64,000 nucleotides of DNA from CAWCBH01 sp963793785 (lineage in GTDB: Bacteria > Actinomycetota > Thermoleophilia > Solirubrobacterales > 70-9): the NCBI GenBank assembly GCA_963793785.1, contig CAWCBH010000003.1:248001-312000 (forward strand), written 5' to 3'. The position numbers and the translations under genes were made by a program. Positions 1-7,780 of this stretch are shown here, one piece after another. The notes below the pieces were generated by a model. The model made no database searches and had not been told where the DNA came from. It was given only the letters and a program-made list of their open reading frames with translations. How positions within the stretch are numbered: the first letter of the stretch is position 1; each line of letters starts with the position of its first letter.

Positions 1-953
1 ACGCCGATCGCCCAGTGGAAGATCGCCTTCTTGAGGCCGCCTTCCTTGTCGACGCTGGCAGTCGCAGCGGTGTAGATCTTCTCGAAGATCCGCGGCACCG
101 AAGGAAAGTAGGTCGGCTTCACCTCGGCCAGGTTGGGGATGATCTTCAGCGGGTCGCGCTCCCAATAGGCGAGCGTCGCGCCGAGATCGAAGCTGCCGAG
201 CTGGATCAGCAACGCGAACGAGTGCGCCAGCGGCAGATAGAGGTAGGTGACGTCGTCGTCCTCGATCACGCTGGTCTCGTTGACCATGTCGAGCATCGAC
301 CTGTAGTTGCCGTGCGAGATGATGCAGCCCTTCGGCGGCCCGGTCGTGCCCGAGGTGTAGATGAAGGTGCAGATGTCCTCCCGGGTGACGGCGCGCCAGC
401 GCTCCTCCCATTCGGTCGCCTCGCGGCCCGATCCGAGCGAGATGAGCTTCTCCATCGCGGTCGCCCCCTCGCCGGTCCCGACCATCTGGATCACCTGCTC
501 GAGCTTCGGCAGCCGCTCGCGGACCCTGCTCACCTTCGCCAGTTGCTCGGAGTCCTCGACGATCACGGCCCTGGCGTCGGAGTTCTCGAGCACGTATTCG
601 CACTCCTCGGGCGAGTTGGTCTGGTAGATCGGAACCACCGTGGCCCCAACCGAGAGGGCCGCGAAGTCGAAGTAGGTCCACTCGGGCCGGGTGTTGCCGA
701 GGATCGCGACCTTGTCTCCCCGCTCGATCCCCAGCTCGATCAGTCCGAGGGCCAGCGAGCGGACGATCTCCAGCACCTCGGTAAAGCTCTTGCTCTCCCA
801 GCGCCCGTCCTCGCCCTTGAAGGTGATCGCCGTCGCGCTTCCGTAGGTCTCGGCGGCGCGCGGCAGCAGATCGGCGATCGTCGTCGAGCCGGTCCCCGCG
901 GATCCGGACGTCGTCGTCGCGGTGGCAGACCCTGGCGCTGTCGCCTGCTCCAT
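1..953 (-). CDS. AMP-dependent synthetase / long-chain acyl-CoA ligase, 3' end outside window
   Basis: The first 317 residues of an adenylate-forming enzyme that activates a fatty (or related) acid to its acyl-CoA. The AMP-binding loop YTSGTTGPPKG lies at residues 199-209, and the partner-specific stretch YLPLAHSFA and the downstream FPSVPRIFEKIY are typical of FadD15-type long-chain ligases. The ATG at 953 gives an N-terminus that starts just before the conserved fold. The C-terminal lid domain is cut off by the window edge. It lies downstream of a small same-strand gene but is separated from it by a strong hairpin, so it is probably transcribed separately. Chain-length preference cannot be read from the sequence. 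Confidence 0.9.
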   Translation of the reverse strand, partial: MEQATAPGSATATTTSGSAGTGSTTIADLLPRAAETYGSATAITFKGEDGRWESKSFTEVLEIVRSLALGLIELGIERGDKVAILGNTRPEWTYFDFAALSVGATVVPIYQTNSPEECEYVLENSDARAVIVEDSEQLAKVSRVRERLPKLEQVIQMVGTGEGATAMEKLISLGSGREATEWEERWRAVTREDICTFIYTSGTTGPPKGCIISHGNYRSMLDMVNETSVIEDDDVTYLYLPLAHSFALLIQLGSFDLGATLAYWERDPLKIIPNLAEVKPTYFPSVPRIFEKIYTAATASVDKEGGLKKAIFHWAIG

Positions 954-976
954 CGCCGGGAAGTCTAGTCAGAGAA

Positions 977-1001
977 GGGACTCGCTCGAAGAGCGAGTCC
1001 C
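977..1001 (-). terminator. Hairpin terminator
   Basis: A perfect 11-bp stem (977-987 with 991-1001) with a 3-nt loop. On the minus strand it follows the stop of the small gene at 1020 and is followed by a weakly T-rich run, so it should insulate that gene from the acyl-CoA ligase. Confidence 0.75.
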
Positions 1002-1019
1002 GGTGTGCCGGCGACCGGG

Positions 1020-1202
1020 CTAGGCGGCCGAAGGCTGGCTGGTGCCCTGCTTGCTGAAGTTTCGGAGCGAGGACTCGAAAAGAGTCCTGTCGATGCGGCC
1101 CTGGAAGATCGGAACGCCCATCTGCATGCACTTCTCGATCACGTCGCGCCGCTTCATGTGAAGCTCGTCGGCGAGCTCGGTGGGCGTCAGATGAATGGCC
1201 AC
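1020..1202 (-). CDS. Small HTH-like protein (60 aa)
   Basis: A 60-residue protein beginning VAIHLTPTELADELHMKRRD. The pattern (helix, ELADELHM turn, recognition-like helix, then a basic tail) resembles the short helical N-terminal modules of IF-2 and MerR-like HTH proteins. The GTG at 1202 is preferred because AGGGAGG sits about six bases upstream; an upstream in-frame start at 1268 would overlap the promoter and has no such site. The gene is a single unit with its own sigma70-like promoter and hairpin terminator. Function is unknown; DNA or RNA binding is an inference. Confidence 0.6.
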   Translation of the reverse strand: MAIHLTPTELADELHMKRRDVIEKCMQMGVPIFQGRIDRTLFESSLRNFSKQGTSQPSAA

Positions 1203-1240
1203 AAATGACCTCCCTCTCTGGTTGAAATTCGTGCAGTGAA

Positions 1241-1268
1241 TGTTTACCGGTCCTGGCGGATGTGTCAA
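1241..1268 (-). promoter_or_regulatory. SigA-type promoter of the small HTH-like gene
   Basis: On the minus strand a perfect TTGACA (1268-1263) is followed after 16 bases by TAAACA (1246-1241). It lies about 40 bases before the GTG at 1202. Confidence 0.5.
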
Positions 1269-1297
1269 TCAAATCAGCCGCAAATTGCGGACTCCGA

Positions 1298-2056
1298 TCA
1301 GACCGGGTTTGGCACGTCGATGAACTCATGGGCGACCTCGAAACGCTCGGCGACGAGCTCCCCCAGGCGCCGGATGCCGAAGGTCTCGGTCGCGTAATGC
1401 CCGGCGGCGATGAAATGGATTCCCACCTCGTTCGCGTCGGCCATCGCGTGCTCGGCGGGCTCGCCGGTTATCAAGGCGTCAAGGCCAAGACCGGCGGCCT
1501 CCTCGAGAGCACCGCTGCCGGCGCCGCTGACGATGCCGAGCTTGCCGATTCGCGCCGGCCCGGCCGCGAAGACCAGCGGCTCGCGACCAAGCAGGGTGCC
1601 GATCCGGGCAATCAGCTCCTCGACTCCAAGCTCGGCCCTGCTTTTCGCGACGAGCCCGATCGGCCTGCCCTTGACCTCCCCGAACTGCCGCTGCGGCTCC
1701 AGCTCCAGCGCCTCGCACAGCAGCGCGTTGTTGCCGACCCTTGCGTGCGCATCGAGCGGCAGGTGGTAGGCGGCGACCGACAGCCGGGCCGAGAGCGCGA
1801 CCCGCAGGCGGGCGGCGAGCCGCTCGCTCAAGGCCCGCGACCCGTCGCCGAAGAATAGGCCGTGGTGGGCGAGCGCCAGCTGGGCACCTGAGTCCACCGA
1901 CCGCTCCAGGAAGGCAAGGCTTGCGGTCACCCCGGTCGTGATCCGGTCGACCTTCGCGTCACCGGGCACCTGCAGGCCGTTCGGTCCGTAATCGTCGAAC
2001 AGCTCGATCTCGAGCAGCTCGTCGCAGAAGGAGACGATCTCGTCACGACCGGCCAC
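1298..2056 (-). CDS. Nif3-like dinuclear metal centre protein
   Basis: A 252-residue member of the Nif3/YbgI (DUF34) family. Visible family marks are the N-terminal NGLQVPGD segment, the metal-site LAHHGLFFG and the C-terminal AGHYATETFG, which together hold the two-metal site inside the toroidal hexamer. Length fits the bacterial short form. The biochemical role of the family is still unclear (a metal-dependent hydrolase or metallochaperone; the name GTP cyclohydrolase 1 type 2 is used but weakly supported). Start is GTG at 2056; a TTG at 2065 is the alternative. It is divergent from the gene at 2080 with only about 20 bases between them. Confidence 0.88.
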   Translation of the reverse strand: MAGRDEIVSFCDELLEIELFDDYGPNGLQVPGDAKVDRITTGVTASLAFLERSVDSGAQLALAHHGLFFGDGSRALSERLAARLRVALSARLSVAAYHLPLDAHARVGNNALLCEALELEPQRQFGEVKGRPIGLVAKSRAELGVEELIARIGTLLGREPLVFAAGPARIGKLGIVSGAGSGALEEAAGLGLDALITGEPAEHAMADANEVGIHFIAAGHYATETFGIRRLGELVAERFEVAHEFIDVPNPV

Positions 2057-2079
2057 GCCGGTCAATCTACGATGTGGGC

Positions 2080-2346
2080 ATGGCTGACGTCGAAGCCACC
2101 CCCGGCACCGTCGCGGGCCGCGACTCCTTCGTCGAGTCGCTGATGGACACCGACCTCTACTCGATGGGGGCCTACTTCTGTGATCAGCACCCGGATCTCG
2201 TCGACGAGGTCGTGGACCGCAGCGTCGCGATCGAGGAGCAGGGCCTGGTGCGCTTCGCCGATCGCGAGGGGCTCGGCGTCGAAGAGGGATTCCGAACCCT
2301 GCTGACCGGCCTCGCCGTCCGCTACTACAAGGCCGTCGCAGGCTAG
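2080..2346 (+). CDS. Hypothetical protein, upstream partner of DsbA-like gene
   Basis: An 88-residue, acidic, mostly helical protein without signal peptide or membrane segment. I do not recognise a family. ATG at 2080 is used; an in-frame GTG at 2074 is also possible and neither has a clear ribosome site. Its TAG stop overlaps the GTG start of the next gene by one base, which implies translational coupling with the membrane-anchored DsbA-like protein. The central SMGAYFCDQHPDLVDEVV contains the only cysteine. Confidence 0.6.
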   Translation: MADVEATPGTVAGRDSFVESLMDTDLYSMGAYFCDQHPDLVDEVVDRSVAIEEQGLVRFADREGLGVEEGFRTLLTGLAVRYYKAVAG

Positions 2347-3074
2347 TGGGCGACGCAGCGGGCGGGTCCGGGCCCCGCCGGGGACGGTGGTTGGTGCTGG
2401 GGGCGCTGGGGCTGGCGGTCCTGGTCATGCTGATCGCGATCACCGAGCTCTCCACCGAAGAGGGGGGAGAGCCGAAGCTGGAGCTGGAAGGGATCAACGA
2501 CGCGCAACGCATCTTCGGCGGTCTGCGGCAGGAGGGAGATCGCCTTGGAGACCCCGAGGCTGCAGTCACGATCCAGGTCTTCAACGACGTCCAGCGCGAG
2601 CTCGGCGCCGAGCAGTTCCTCGCCACGGTGCCGCCGCTCGTCGACGACCTCGTGCGCCGAGAGGAGGTGCAGCTCCTCTATCGCCACTACGGGTTCGGGC
2701 CGCGGGCGGTCGAGCAGGGCTTCATCGCCGCCAAGGCAGCCGGTGCCCAGGGGTACCAGTGGCAGTACGTCTACCTGTTCTTTCGCAATCAGGCCGAAGC
2801 CCAGCGAGTCGGTGGAGCGACGGGTGACTTCCTGGAGTCGCTGGCGGCCTCGGTCGGCGGCCTCGACGTGACCGAGTGGAAGCAGGATTTCGCCGCGGGG
2901 GGAGCCCCGGGGGGCGAGATCGTCGCCGAGATCGAGGCCCAGGACGAAATCGCACGGGATCTCGGGCTTCGCGCCGAGCCGGCGGCGATCGTCAGTGGGC
3001 CCGCCGGGACCGAGACGCTGCAGGACTCGCCTTCGCTGGCCCGGATCGAAGCGGCGATCGCCGGCGTCGACTGA
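2346..3074 (+). CDS. Membrane-anchored DsbA/thioredoxin-like protein lacking cysteines
   Basis: 242 residues: a short arginine-containing N-terminus, one transmembrane helix (about residues 15-34), then a domain laid out like the DsbA_2/thioredoxin-like family: a beta strand at VTIQVFNDVQ, a helical insertion with HYGFGPRAVEQGFIAAKAAGAQG and YVYLFF, and a late AEPAAIVSGPAG corresponding to the cis-Pro loop. In active family members FxDFxCPxC sits where VFNDVQREL is here, and the whole protein has no cysteine. It therefore cannot do thiol-disulfide exchange. A binding or scaffold role outside the membrane is an inference. It overlaps the preceding gene by one base. Confidence 0.7.
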   Translation: MGDAAGGSGPRRGRWLVLGALGLAVLVMLIAITELSTEEGGEPKLELEGINDAQRIFGGLRQEGDRLGDPEAAVTIQVFNDVQRELGAEQFLATVPPLVDDLVRREEVQLLYRHYGFGPRAVEQGFIAAKAAGAQGYQWQYVYLFFRNQAEAQRVGGATGDFLESLAASVGGLDVTEWKQDFAAGGAPGGEIVAEIEAQDEIARDLGLRAEPAAIVSGPAGTETLQDSPSLARIEAAIAGVD

Positions 3075-3122
3075 GACCCCTGGCCTCGCGGCCGCGCCCC
3101 CTCTGAGATAATCCGCCGCTCT

Positions 3123-3196
3123 CGGGGCGTGGCGCAGCCTGGTAGCGCGCACCGTTCGGGTCGGTGAGGTCCCCGGTTCAAATCCGGGCGCCCCGA
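3123..3196 (+). tRNA. tRNA-Pro (anticodon CGG)
   Basis: A complete 74-nt cloverleaf: acceptor CGGGGCG with CGCCCCG, D stem GCGC/GCGC, anticodon stem CACCG/CGGTG with loop TTCGGGT (anticodon CGG), and T arm CCCGG-TTCAAAT-CCGGG, ending in discriminator A. No CCA is encoded. Confidence 0.95.
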
Positions 3197-3215
3197 TTCT
3201 CCGCTGCCCGGCCGC

Positions 3216-3241
3216 GTTTCCCCGCCGAGCGCCGGGGGTAG
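3216..3241 (+). promoter_or_regulatory. SigB/SigF-type promoter of the BrkB-DUF4235 pair
   Basis: GTTT at 3216-3219, 16-base spacer, GGGTAG at 3236-3241. This matches the actinobacterial SigB/SigF consensus. The ATG at 3252 follows so closely that the transcript would be leaderless or nearly so. Confidence 0.55.
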
Positions 3242-3251
3242 GTCTGAGGCG

Positions 3252-4217
3252 ATGGCGGAAGCACGCCCTGCCGAGGACGACCTGCGAGCCGAGGCAGGCC
3301 CGGCCGAATCGCCGACCGACCTCGACCGCTCCTCCTGGAGGCCGATCCTGAAGCGGACCGTGGCCGAGTTCCGCGAAGACAGCCTCACCGACTGGGCGGC
3401 GGCGCTGACCTACTACGCGATCCTTTCGATCTTCCCGGCCCTGATCGTCCTAGTCTCGATCCTCGGGCTGCTCGGCGAGTCCGCCACCGACCCCTTGATC
3501 GAGAACCTCAGCACCGTTGCCCCCGGGCCCGCACAGGAGATCTTCACCAACGCCATCCGGGGGATCGAGGAGAGCCAGAGCGCGGCCGGCGTCCTCTTCA
3601 TCGTCGGCCTCGCCGGTGCGCTGTGGTCGGCCTCGGGCTACATCGGCGCCTTCACCAAGGCCGCGAACACGATCTGGGACGTCGAGGAAGGCCGGCCGGC
3701 CTGGAAGACGATCCCGCTGCGCCTCGGCGTGACGGTGATCCTGCTCGTCCTCAGCGTCCTCACCTCGATCGGGGTCCTGGTCAGCGGCGAGCTGGCGGTG
3801 CAGATCGGAAACCTGCTCGGGGTGGGCGACACTGCGCTGACGATCTGGAACCTCGCCAAGTGGCCGGTGATCGTCCTCTTGGTCAGCCTGCTCTTCTCGA
3901 TCCTCTATTACGCGACGCCCAACGTGCGGCAGCCGGGCTTTCGCTGGGTCACGCCGGGGGGACTGCTGGCGGTCCTGCTCTGGATCCTCGCTTCGGCCGC
4001 CTTCGCGCTCTACGTCGCCAATTTCAGCTCCTACAACGAGACATATGGGACCCTCGGCGGCGTGATCGCCTTCCTCGTCTGGCTCTGGATCACCAACATC
4101 GTCGTCCTGCTCGGTGCCGAGCTGAACGCGGAGATCGAGCGAGGCCGCCAGATCGAGGCCGGACAGAGCCCCGGCAGAGAGCCTTTCCTGCCTCCCCGCG
4201 ACGAGCCAAAGGAGTGA
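3252..4217 (+). CDS. YihY/BrkB-family inner membrane protein
   Basis: 321 residues with about six transmembrane helices in the UPF0761/YihY layout: the amphipathic DWAAALTYYAILSIFPALI entry helix, long hydrophobic helices through the middle, and the closing YGTLGGVIAFLVWLWITN and LLGAELNAEIER motif typical of the family. Ends are hydrophilic, with a proline- and acid-rich C-terminus. Once called ribonuclease BN, the family is now regarded as membrane proteins of unsettled (possibly transport) function. It is followed after two bases by the DUF4235 gene, forming a small operon under a SigB-like promoter, which suggests a role in envelope stress. Confidence 0.9.
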   Translation: MAEARPAEDDLRAEAGPAESPTDLDRSSWRPILKRTVAEFREDSLTDWAAALTYYAILSIFPALIVLVSILGLLGESATDPLIENLSTVAPGPAQEIFTNAIRGIEESQSAAGVLFIVGLAGALWSASGYIGAFTKAANTIWDVEEGRPAWKTIPLRLGVTVILLVLSVLTSIGVLVSGELAVQIGNLLGVGDTALTIWNLAKWPVIVLLVSLLFSILYYATPNVRQPGFRWVTPGGLLAVLLWILASAAFALYVANFSSYNETYGTLGGVIAFLVWLWITNIVVLLGAELNAEIERGRQIEAGQSPGREPFLPPRDEPKE

Positions 4218-4219
4218 CG

Positions 4220-4495
4220 ATGAAGCTCTTCTTCGTGCCCTTCAGCATCGCCGGCGGCTTTCTCGCCGGTTTCCTCGCCAAGAAATCTTTCGAGCAGATC
4301 TGGGGCCTGATCGACGACACCGAGCCGCCCGACGCGGAGCATCGCGAGGTCTCCTATCCGAAGCTGGTCGCCGCGCTCGCGATCGAGGGCGCGGTCTTCA
4401 GCCTGGCGCGCGGCTTCTTCGACCACGGCGCCCGCCGCACCTTCGCAAGGGCGACAGGCAGGTGGCCCGGAGAGAAAGAGCCGGAGCAGGAATAG
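4220..4495 (+). CDS. DUF4235 membrane protein
   Basis: A 91-residue protein beginning MKLFFVPFSIAGGFLAGFLA, with a second hydrophobic stretch YPKLVAALAIEGAVFSLARG and a basic HGARRTFARATGRW segment, the usual DUF4235 arrangement in actinobacteria. AAAGGAG overlaps the stop of the BrkB gene and is placed correctly for the ATG at 4220. Function is unknown; co-transcription with the BrkB-type protein points to an envelope role. Confidence 0.82.
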   Translation: MKLFFVPFSIAGGFLAGFLAKKSFEQIWGLIDDTEPPDAEHREVSYPKLVAALAIEGAVFSLARGFFDHGARRTFARATGRWPGEKEPEQE

Positions 4496-4513
4496 GCTGG
4501 CGGCACCCGGTTC

Positions 4514-4539
4514 GTTTCCAAACCACCGGTTTCGGGTAA
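4514..4539 (+). promoter_or_regulatory. SigB/SigF-type promoter of csbD-like gene
   Basis: GTTT (4514-4517), 16-base spacer, GGGTAA (4534-4539), 30 bases before the ATG. CsbD was named in Bacillus as a SigB-controlled gene, so promoter class and product agree. Confidence 0.7.
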
Positions 4540-4568
4540 CCCCGAGAAGACCAAAGGAGGCTCAACAG

Positions 4569-4757
4569 ATGGGCATCATCGACAAGATCACAGGCAGAAC
4601 GAAGCAGGCAGCAGGCGACCTGACCGACGACCCCTCGCTGCGGCGTCAAGGCCGGCGCGAGGAGGAAAAGGGCGAGCGCAAGGAAGAGCTCTCCGACGCG
4701 CAGGACAAGGCCGACCGCAAGGCCGAGGACGTCGCCGACCTCGAGCGCAAGACCTGA
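4569..4757 (+). CDS. CsbD-family stress protein
   Basis: A 62-residue, very hydrophilic protein that begins MGIIDKITGRTKQAAGDLTD, the diagnostic CsbD opening, and continues as charged helix (ERKEELSDAQDKADRKAED). The family is small, induced by general stress and of unknown molecular activity. A consensus AAAGGAGG ribosome site precedes the ATG. It is monocistronic, with a SigB-type promoter upstream and a strong terminator downstream. Confidence 0.9.
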   Translation: MGIIDKITGRTKQAAGDLTDDPSLRRQGRREEEKGERKEELSDAQDKADRKAEDVADLERKT

Positions 4758-4785
4758 GCACGCCGATCAGCTCGAGTTGATCGTC

Positions 4786-4822
4786 CACCGCGCCCGGCAT
4801 TCCGCCGGGCGCGGTGCGTTTT
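4786..4822 (+). terminator. Rho-independent terminator after csbD-like gene
   Basis: A perfect 13-bp GC-rich stem (4786-4798 with 4804-4816) with loop ATTCC, followed by CGTTTT. Confidence 0.88.
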
Positions 4823-4862
4823 CGGGCTCCGTCGCTCCAGAGACAAAACGTACGATGAACTC

Positions 4863-7088
4863 GTGCTGAGACGACCGCGCCGCAGGCCCACACCTTCGCT
4901 GTGGGCCAGCTGGAAGCCGTTCGGAATCGGGGAGCAGCGACCCAACAACTACGGCGAGGTATTCCGCGCCGCCTGGGAGAACCGCGACCAGGCCCGGTAC
5001 GCATGGCGGATTCTGCGCGACGGCGTCTGCGACGGCTGCGCGCTCGGAACGCACGGCCTCCGGGACTGGACGATCGACGGGGTCCACCTCTGCAACGTTC
5101 GCCTGCGGATGTTGCGGCTGAACACGATGCCGGCGCTCGAGGAGTCGCTGCTCGCCGATCTGTCCGAGCTGCGCGGAAAGCGAAGCGGCTCGCTGCGCCG
5201 GCTCGGCCGGCTGGCGCACCCGATGCTGAGGCGGCGCGGAGAGCCTGGATTCGGGCGAATCGGCTGGAACGAGGCGATCGAGCTGATCGCAAGCCGGATC
5301 GAGACCGCCGGATCGGATCGGATCGGTTTCTACCTCACCTCGCGCGGGATGGCGAACGAGTCCTACTACGCGGTTCAGAAGGCGGTCCGCGCGATCGGGA
5401 CGAACTCGATCGACAATGCCGCCCGGGTCTGTCACTCGCCGAGCACCTTCGGGCTCAAGGAGGCGCTCGGCGTCGGGGCCAGCACCTGCTCCTACGCCGA
5501 TTGGATCGGCACCGACCTGATCGTCCTGATCGGCTCCAACCTGGCCAACAATCAGCCGGTCGCGATGAAGTACCTCCACCTGGCGAAGAAAGCCGGCACC
5601 AGGGTCGTCGTCGTCAATCCCTATCGCGAGCCGGGGATGGAGCGCTACTGGATCCCGTCGACCCCCGAGAGCGCCATCTTCGGGACCAGGATCGCCGACC
5701 GATTCTTCGCGATCGACACCGGTGGGGACCTGGCGTTCCTGAGCGGTGTCCTGCGCCACCTCTTCGAGCAGGGCTGGGCCGACGAGGAGTTCATCGCCGC
5801 GCGGACCAGCGGCGTCGAGGAGCTGCGCCGGCAGCTGCAGCGGGCGGACTGGTCTGTTCTGGAGGCCGGGGCCGGCGCCTCTCGCGAGGAGATGCTGGAG
5901 CTGGCGCGGCTGGTCGGCGAGGCCGGTCGAGCCGTGTTCGTCTGGAGCATGGGCGTGACCCAGCACGAATCTGGCGAGGACAACGTGCGGGCGATCGTCA
6001 ACCTGGCCCTGGCGCGCGGCTTCGTCGGACGGGAGGGATGCGGTCTGATGCCGATCCGCGGTCACTCCGGAGTGCAGGGAGGGGCCGAGATGGGCTGCTA
6101 CGCGACGGCCTTCCCCGGCGGGCTGGAGGTGAATGCCGCCAACGCCGCCGAGCTGGCCGGGAAGTGGGGCTTCGAAGTTCCCACCGCTCGCGGCCGCACG
6201 GCGCCGGAGATGCTCGACGCCGCGCACTCCGGGCAGCTCGATCTCCTCTTTTCGGCCGGGGGCAACTTCCTCGAGGTGCTGCCGGACCCGGCGCGCACCG
6301 AGCGGGCCCTGGCCCGGGTCCCGTTGCGGGTGCACATGGACCTGGTCCTCTCCAGCCAGATGCTGATCGACCCGGCGCAGGAGGTGCTGCTGCTTCCGGC
6401 AGCGACGCGTTATGAGATTCCCGGTGGGGTGACGGAGACGACGACCGAGCGTCGCGTCGTCCTCAGCCCCGAGATTCCAGGACCGCGGGTGGGCGAGGCC
6501 CGATCGGAGGGAGAGGTGCTGCTGGAGCTGGCGAGGCGGTTGCGCCCCGGGCTCGGCGATCAGCTCAGCTACGCCGACACCGCCGCGGTCCGCGACGAGA
6601 TCGCGGCCGTGGTGCCGACCTACGCCGGGATCGAGGGGCTGCGGAAGGGCGGGGACTCCTTCCAGTACGGAGGCCAGCGGCTGTGCGAAGGCTGGCGATT
6701 TCCGACTGCCGACGGCAGGGCACGGTTCTCGGCTCCCAGGGTGCCGATGCCGGGCTCGAACGGGCAACGGCTTCGGCTCTCGACCCGCCGCGGCAAGCAG
6801 TTCAACAGCATGGTGCAGGAGGATCGCGACGGGCTCACCGGAGCCCAGCGCGACGCCGTGCTGCTTAGCCGCGACGACGCGGGCAGGCTCGGGCTGGCCG
6901 ACGGCGACCCGGTCGTCTTGCAGAGCGACGCAGGCGAGATGCGCGCCGTCGTCCGGCTGGCGCCGATTGCGCCGGGAAACGTGCAGGTCCACTGGCCCGA
7001 GGGGAACTCGCTGATCGGCTCCGGCCGTCGCTCGGCGGAGGCGGGAATCCCGGATTACAACGCCGAGGTTCTGATCCAGCGGCTCTGA
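4863..7088 (+). CDS. FdhF/YdeP-type molybdopterin oxidoreductase
   Basis: A 741-residue molybdopterin-dependent oxidoreductase alpha subunit of the YdeP type. The N-terminus carries CDGCALGTHGL in place of the four-cysteine cluster motif of classic formate dehydrogenases. It is followed by the DMSO-reductase-family domains: SRGMANESYYAVQKA, the DLIVLIGSNLANNQP Rossmann segment, the central WSMGVTQHESGEDNVRAI, and the C-terminal molydopterin dinucleotide-binding domain with LSTRRGKQFNSMVQ and HWPEGNSLIGSG. GTG at 4863 is the start. It stands alone with no electron-transfer subunit or FdhD nearby, so substrate and partner are unknown. A nested palindrome follows the stop. Confidence 0.88.
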   Translation: MLRRPRRRPTPSLWASWKPFGIGEQRPNNYGEVFRAAWENRDQARYAWRILRDGVCDGCALGTHGLRDWTIDGVHLCNVRLRMLRLNTMPALEESLLADLSELRGKRSGSLRRLGRLAHPMLRRRGEPGFGRIGWNEAIELIASRIETAGSDRIGFYLTSRGMANESYYAVQKAVRAIGTNSIDNAARVCHSPSTFGLKEALGVGASTCSYADWIGTDLIVLIGSNLANNQPVAMKYLHLAKKAGTRVVVVNPYREPGMERYWIPSTPESAIFGTRIADRFFAIDTGGDLAFLSGVLRHLFEQGWADEEFIAARTSGVEELRRQLQRADWSVLEAGAGASREEMLELARLVGEAGRAVFVWSMGVTQHESGEDNVRAIVNLALARGFVGREGCGLMPIRGHSGVQGGAEMGCYATAFPGGLEVNAANAAELAGKWGFEVPTARGRTAPEMLDAAHSGQLDLLFSAGGNFLEVLPDPARTERALARVPLRVHMDLVLSSQMLIDPAQEVLLLPAATRYEIPGGVTETTTERRVVLSPEIPGPRVGEARSEGEVLLELARRLRPGLGDQLSYADTAAVRDEIAAVVPTYAGIEGLRKGGDSFQYGGQRLCEGWRFPTADGRARFSAPRVPMPGSNGQRLRLSTRRGKQFNSMVQEDRDGLTGAQRDAVLLSRDDAGRLGLADGDPVVLQSDAGEMRAVVRLAPIAPGNVQVHWPEGNSLIGSGRRSAEAGIPDYNAEVLIQRL

Positions 7089-7145
7089 CAACGGTCCGGC
7101 GCCGTCTGCGGCACAATGAAGCCTCGGCTCGTCGGGCTGGATCGC

Positions 7146-7180
7146 GGGCGGCTTTTACCGACTCGAGTCGGTTCCCGCCC
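7146..7180. terminator. Nested palindrome between convergent genes
   Basis: Outer stem GGGCGG (7146-7151) with CCGCCC (7175-7180) encloses the perfect 14-base palindrome CCGACTCGAGTCGG (7158-7171). It lies between the convergent oxidoreductase and STAS genes and could terminate both. It lacks a clear T tract. Confidence 0.45.
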
Positions 7181-7253
7181 GAGTTAAACGACCAACCCTC
7201 GCGCAGCGGGGGAGAGGCGTCCAGCCCGGTAGAGCCGGTCCGCCGCCGACGGC

Positions 7254-7616
7254 TCAGGCGCGGAGCTCGGCCAGCGCCTGGTCTACATCGTTGTGCAGTG
7301 AGATCGAAGACTCCAGCCCGGTGATGTCCAGCAGACGCCGCACCTGGCTGTTCGGGCAACAGAGGACGAGCCGCCCCCCGCCGTCGCCGTTGGCGAGATC
7401 CTGCCAGGCCCGCACGATCAGAGCCAGGCCCGTGGAGTCGATGAACTCGCATTCGGAGAGGTCGATCAGGATTGCCGGCCGCTTGGCGGCGAGTGCCTGA
7501 TCGAGAACCCCCTCCAGCTCCGGTGCCGAGTGGAGATCGAGCTCGCCGTGGATCGTCAGCAGTCGCACGCCGTCGTCGAGCTCCTTGCCGGAGACCTCGA
7601 ACGGAGCCGGTGTCAA
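7254..7616 (-). CDS. Anti-sigma factor antagonist (STAS domain)
   Basis: A 120-residue single STAS domain of the SpoIIAA/RsbV type. The phosphorylatable-serine loop reads ECEFIDSTGLALIVRAW, with the D-S-T-G-L core, preceded by the TIHGELDLHSAPELE strand-helix unit. In the family the unphosphorylated form binds the RsbW-like kinase and frees the sigma factor, and a SpoIIE/RsbU phosphatase reactivates it. TTG at 7616 is preferred because it gives a normal domain length with AGGAAA upstream. The partner phosphatase, kinase and sigma factor are all encoded within the next 6.5 kb. Confidence 0.85.
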   Translation of the reverse strand: MTPAPFEVSGKELDDGVRLLTIHGELDLHSAPELEGVLDQALAAKRPAILIDLSECEFIDSTGLALIVRAWQDLANGDGGGRLVLCCPNSQVRRLLDITGLESSISLHNDVDQALAELRA

Positions 7617-7721
7617 ATCGCTGTTTCCTGTCTGGGATCGCCCATGAGGGTGGCCCTCGAACGGTGCTCGAAGTCCGTTGTGCAAGCCGAACCCCGCCGA
7701 TCCTAGCGCAGCAACAGCCAC

Positions 7722-7747
7722 CTTTTTCCAGTCCCGATTTCGGGTAG
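7722..7747 (+). promoter_or_regulatory. Possible SigB-type promoter of PfpI gene (imperfect)
   Basis: CTTT (7722-7725), 16-base spacer, GGGTAG (7742-7747), 34 bases before the GTG. The -35 differs from GTTT at its first base. Confidence 0.35.
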
Positions 7748-7780
7748 CTGAGTTGTGCACCCGACGAAAGGAGACTGACC

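Noticed and set aside
4767..7091. A 774-codon open frame antisense to the molybdopterin oxidoreductase
   Set aside because: It is a GC-driven shadow: the plus-strand protein has clear domains, the antisense translation is a low-complexity Arg/Pro/Gly/Leu mix with no motif.
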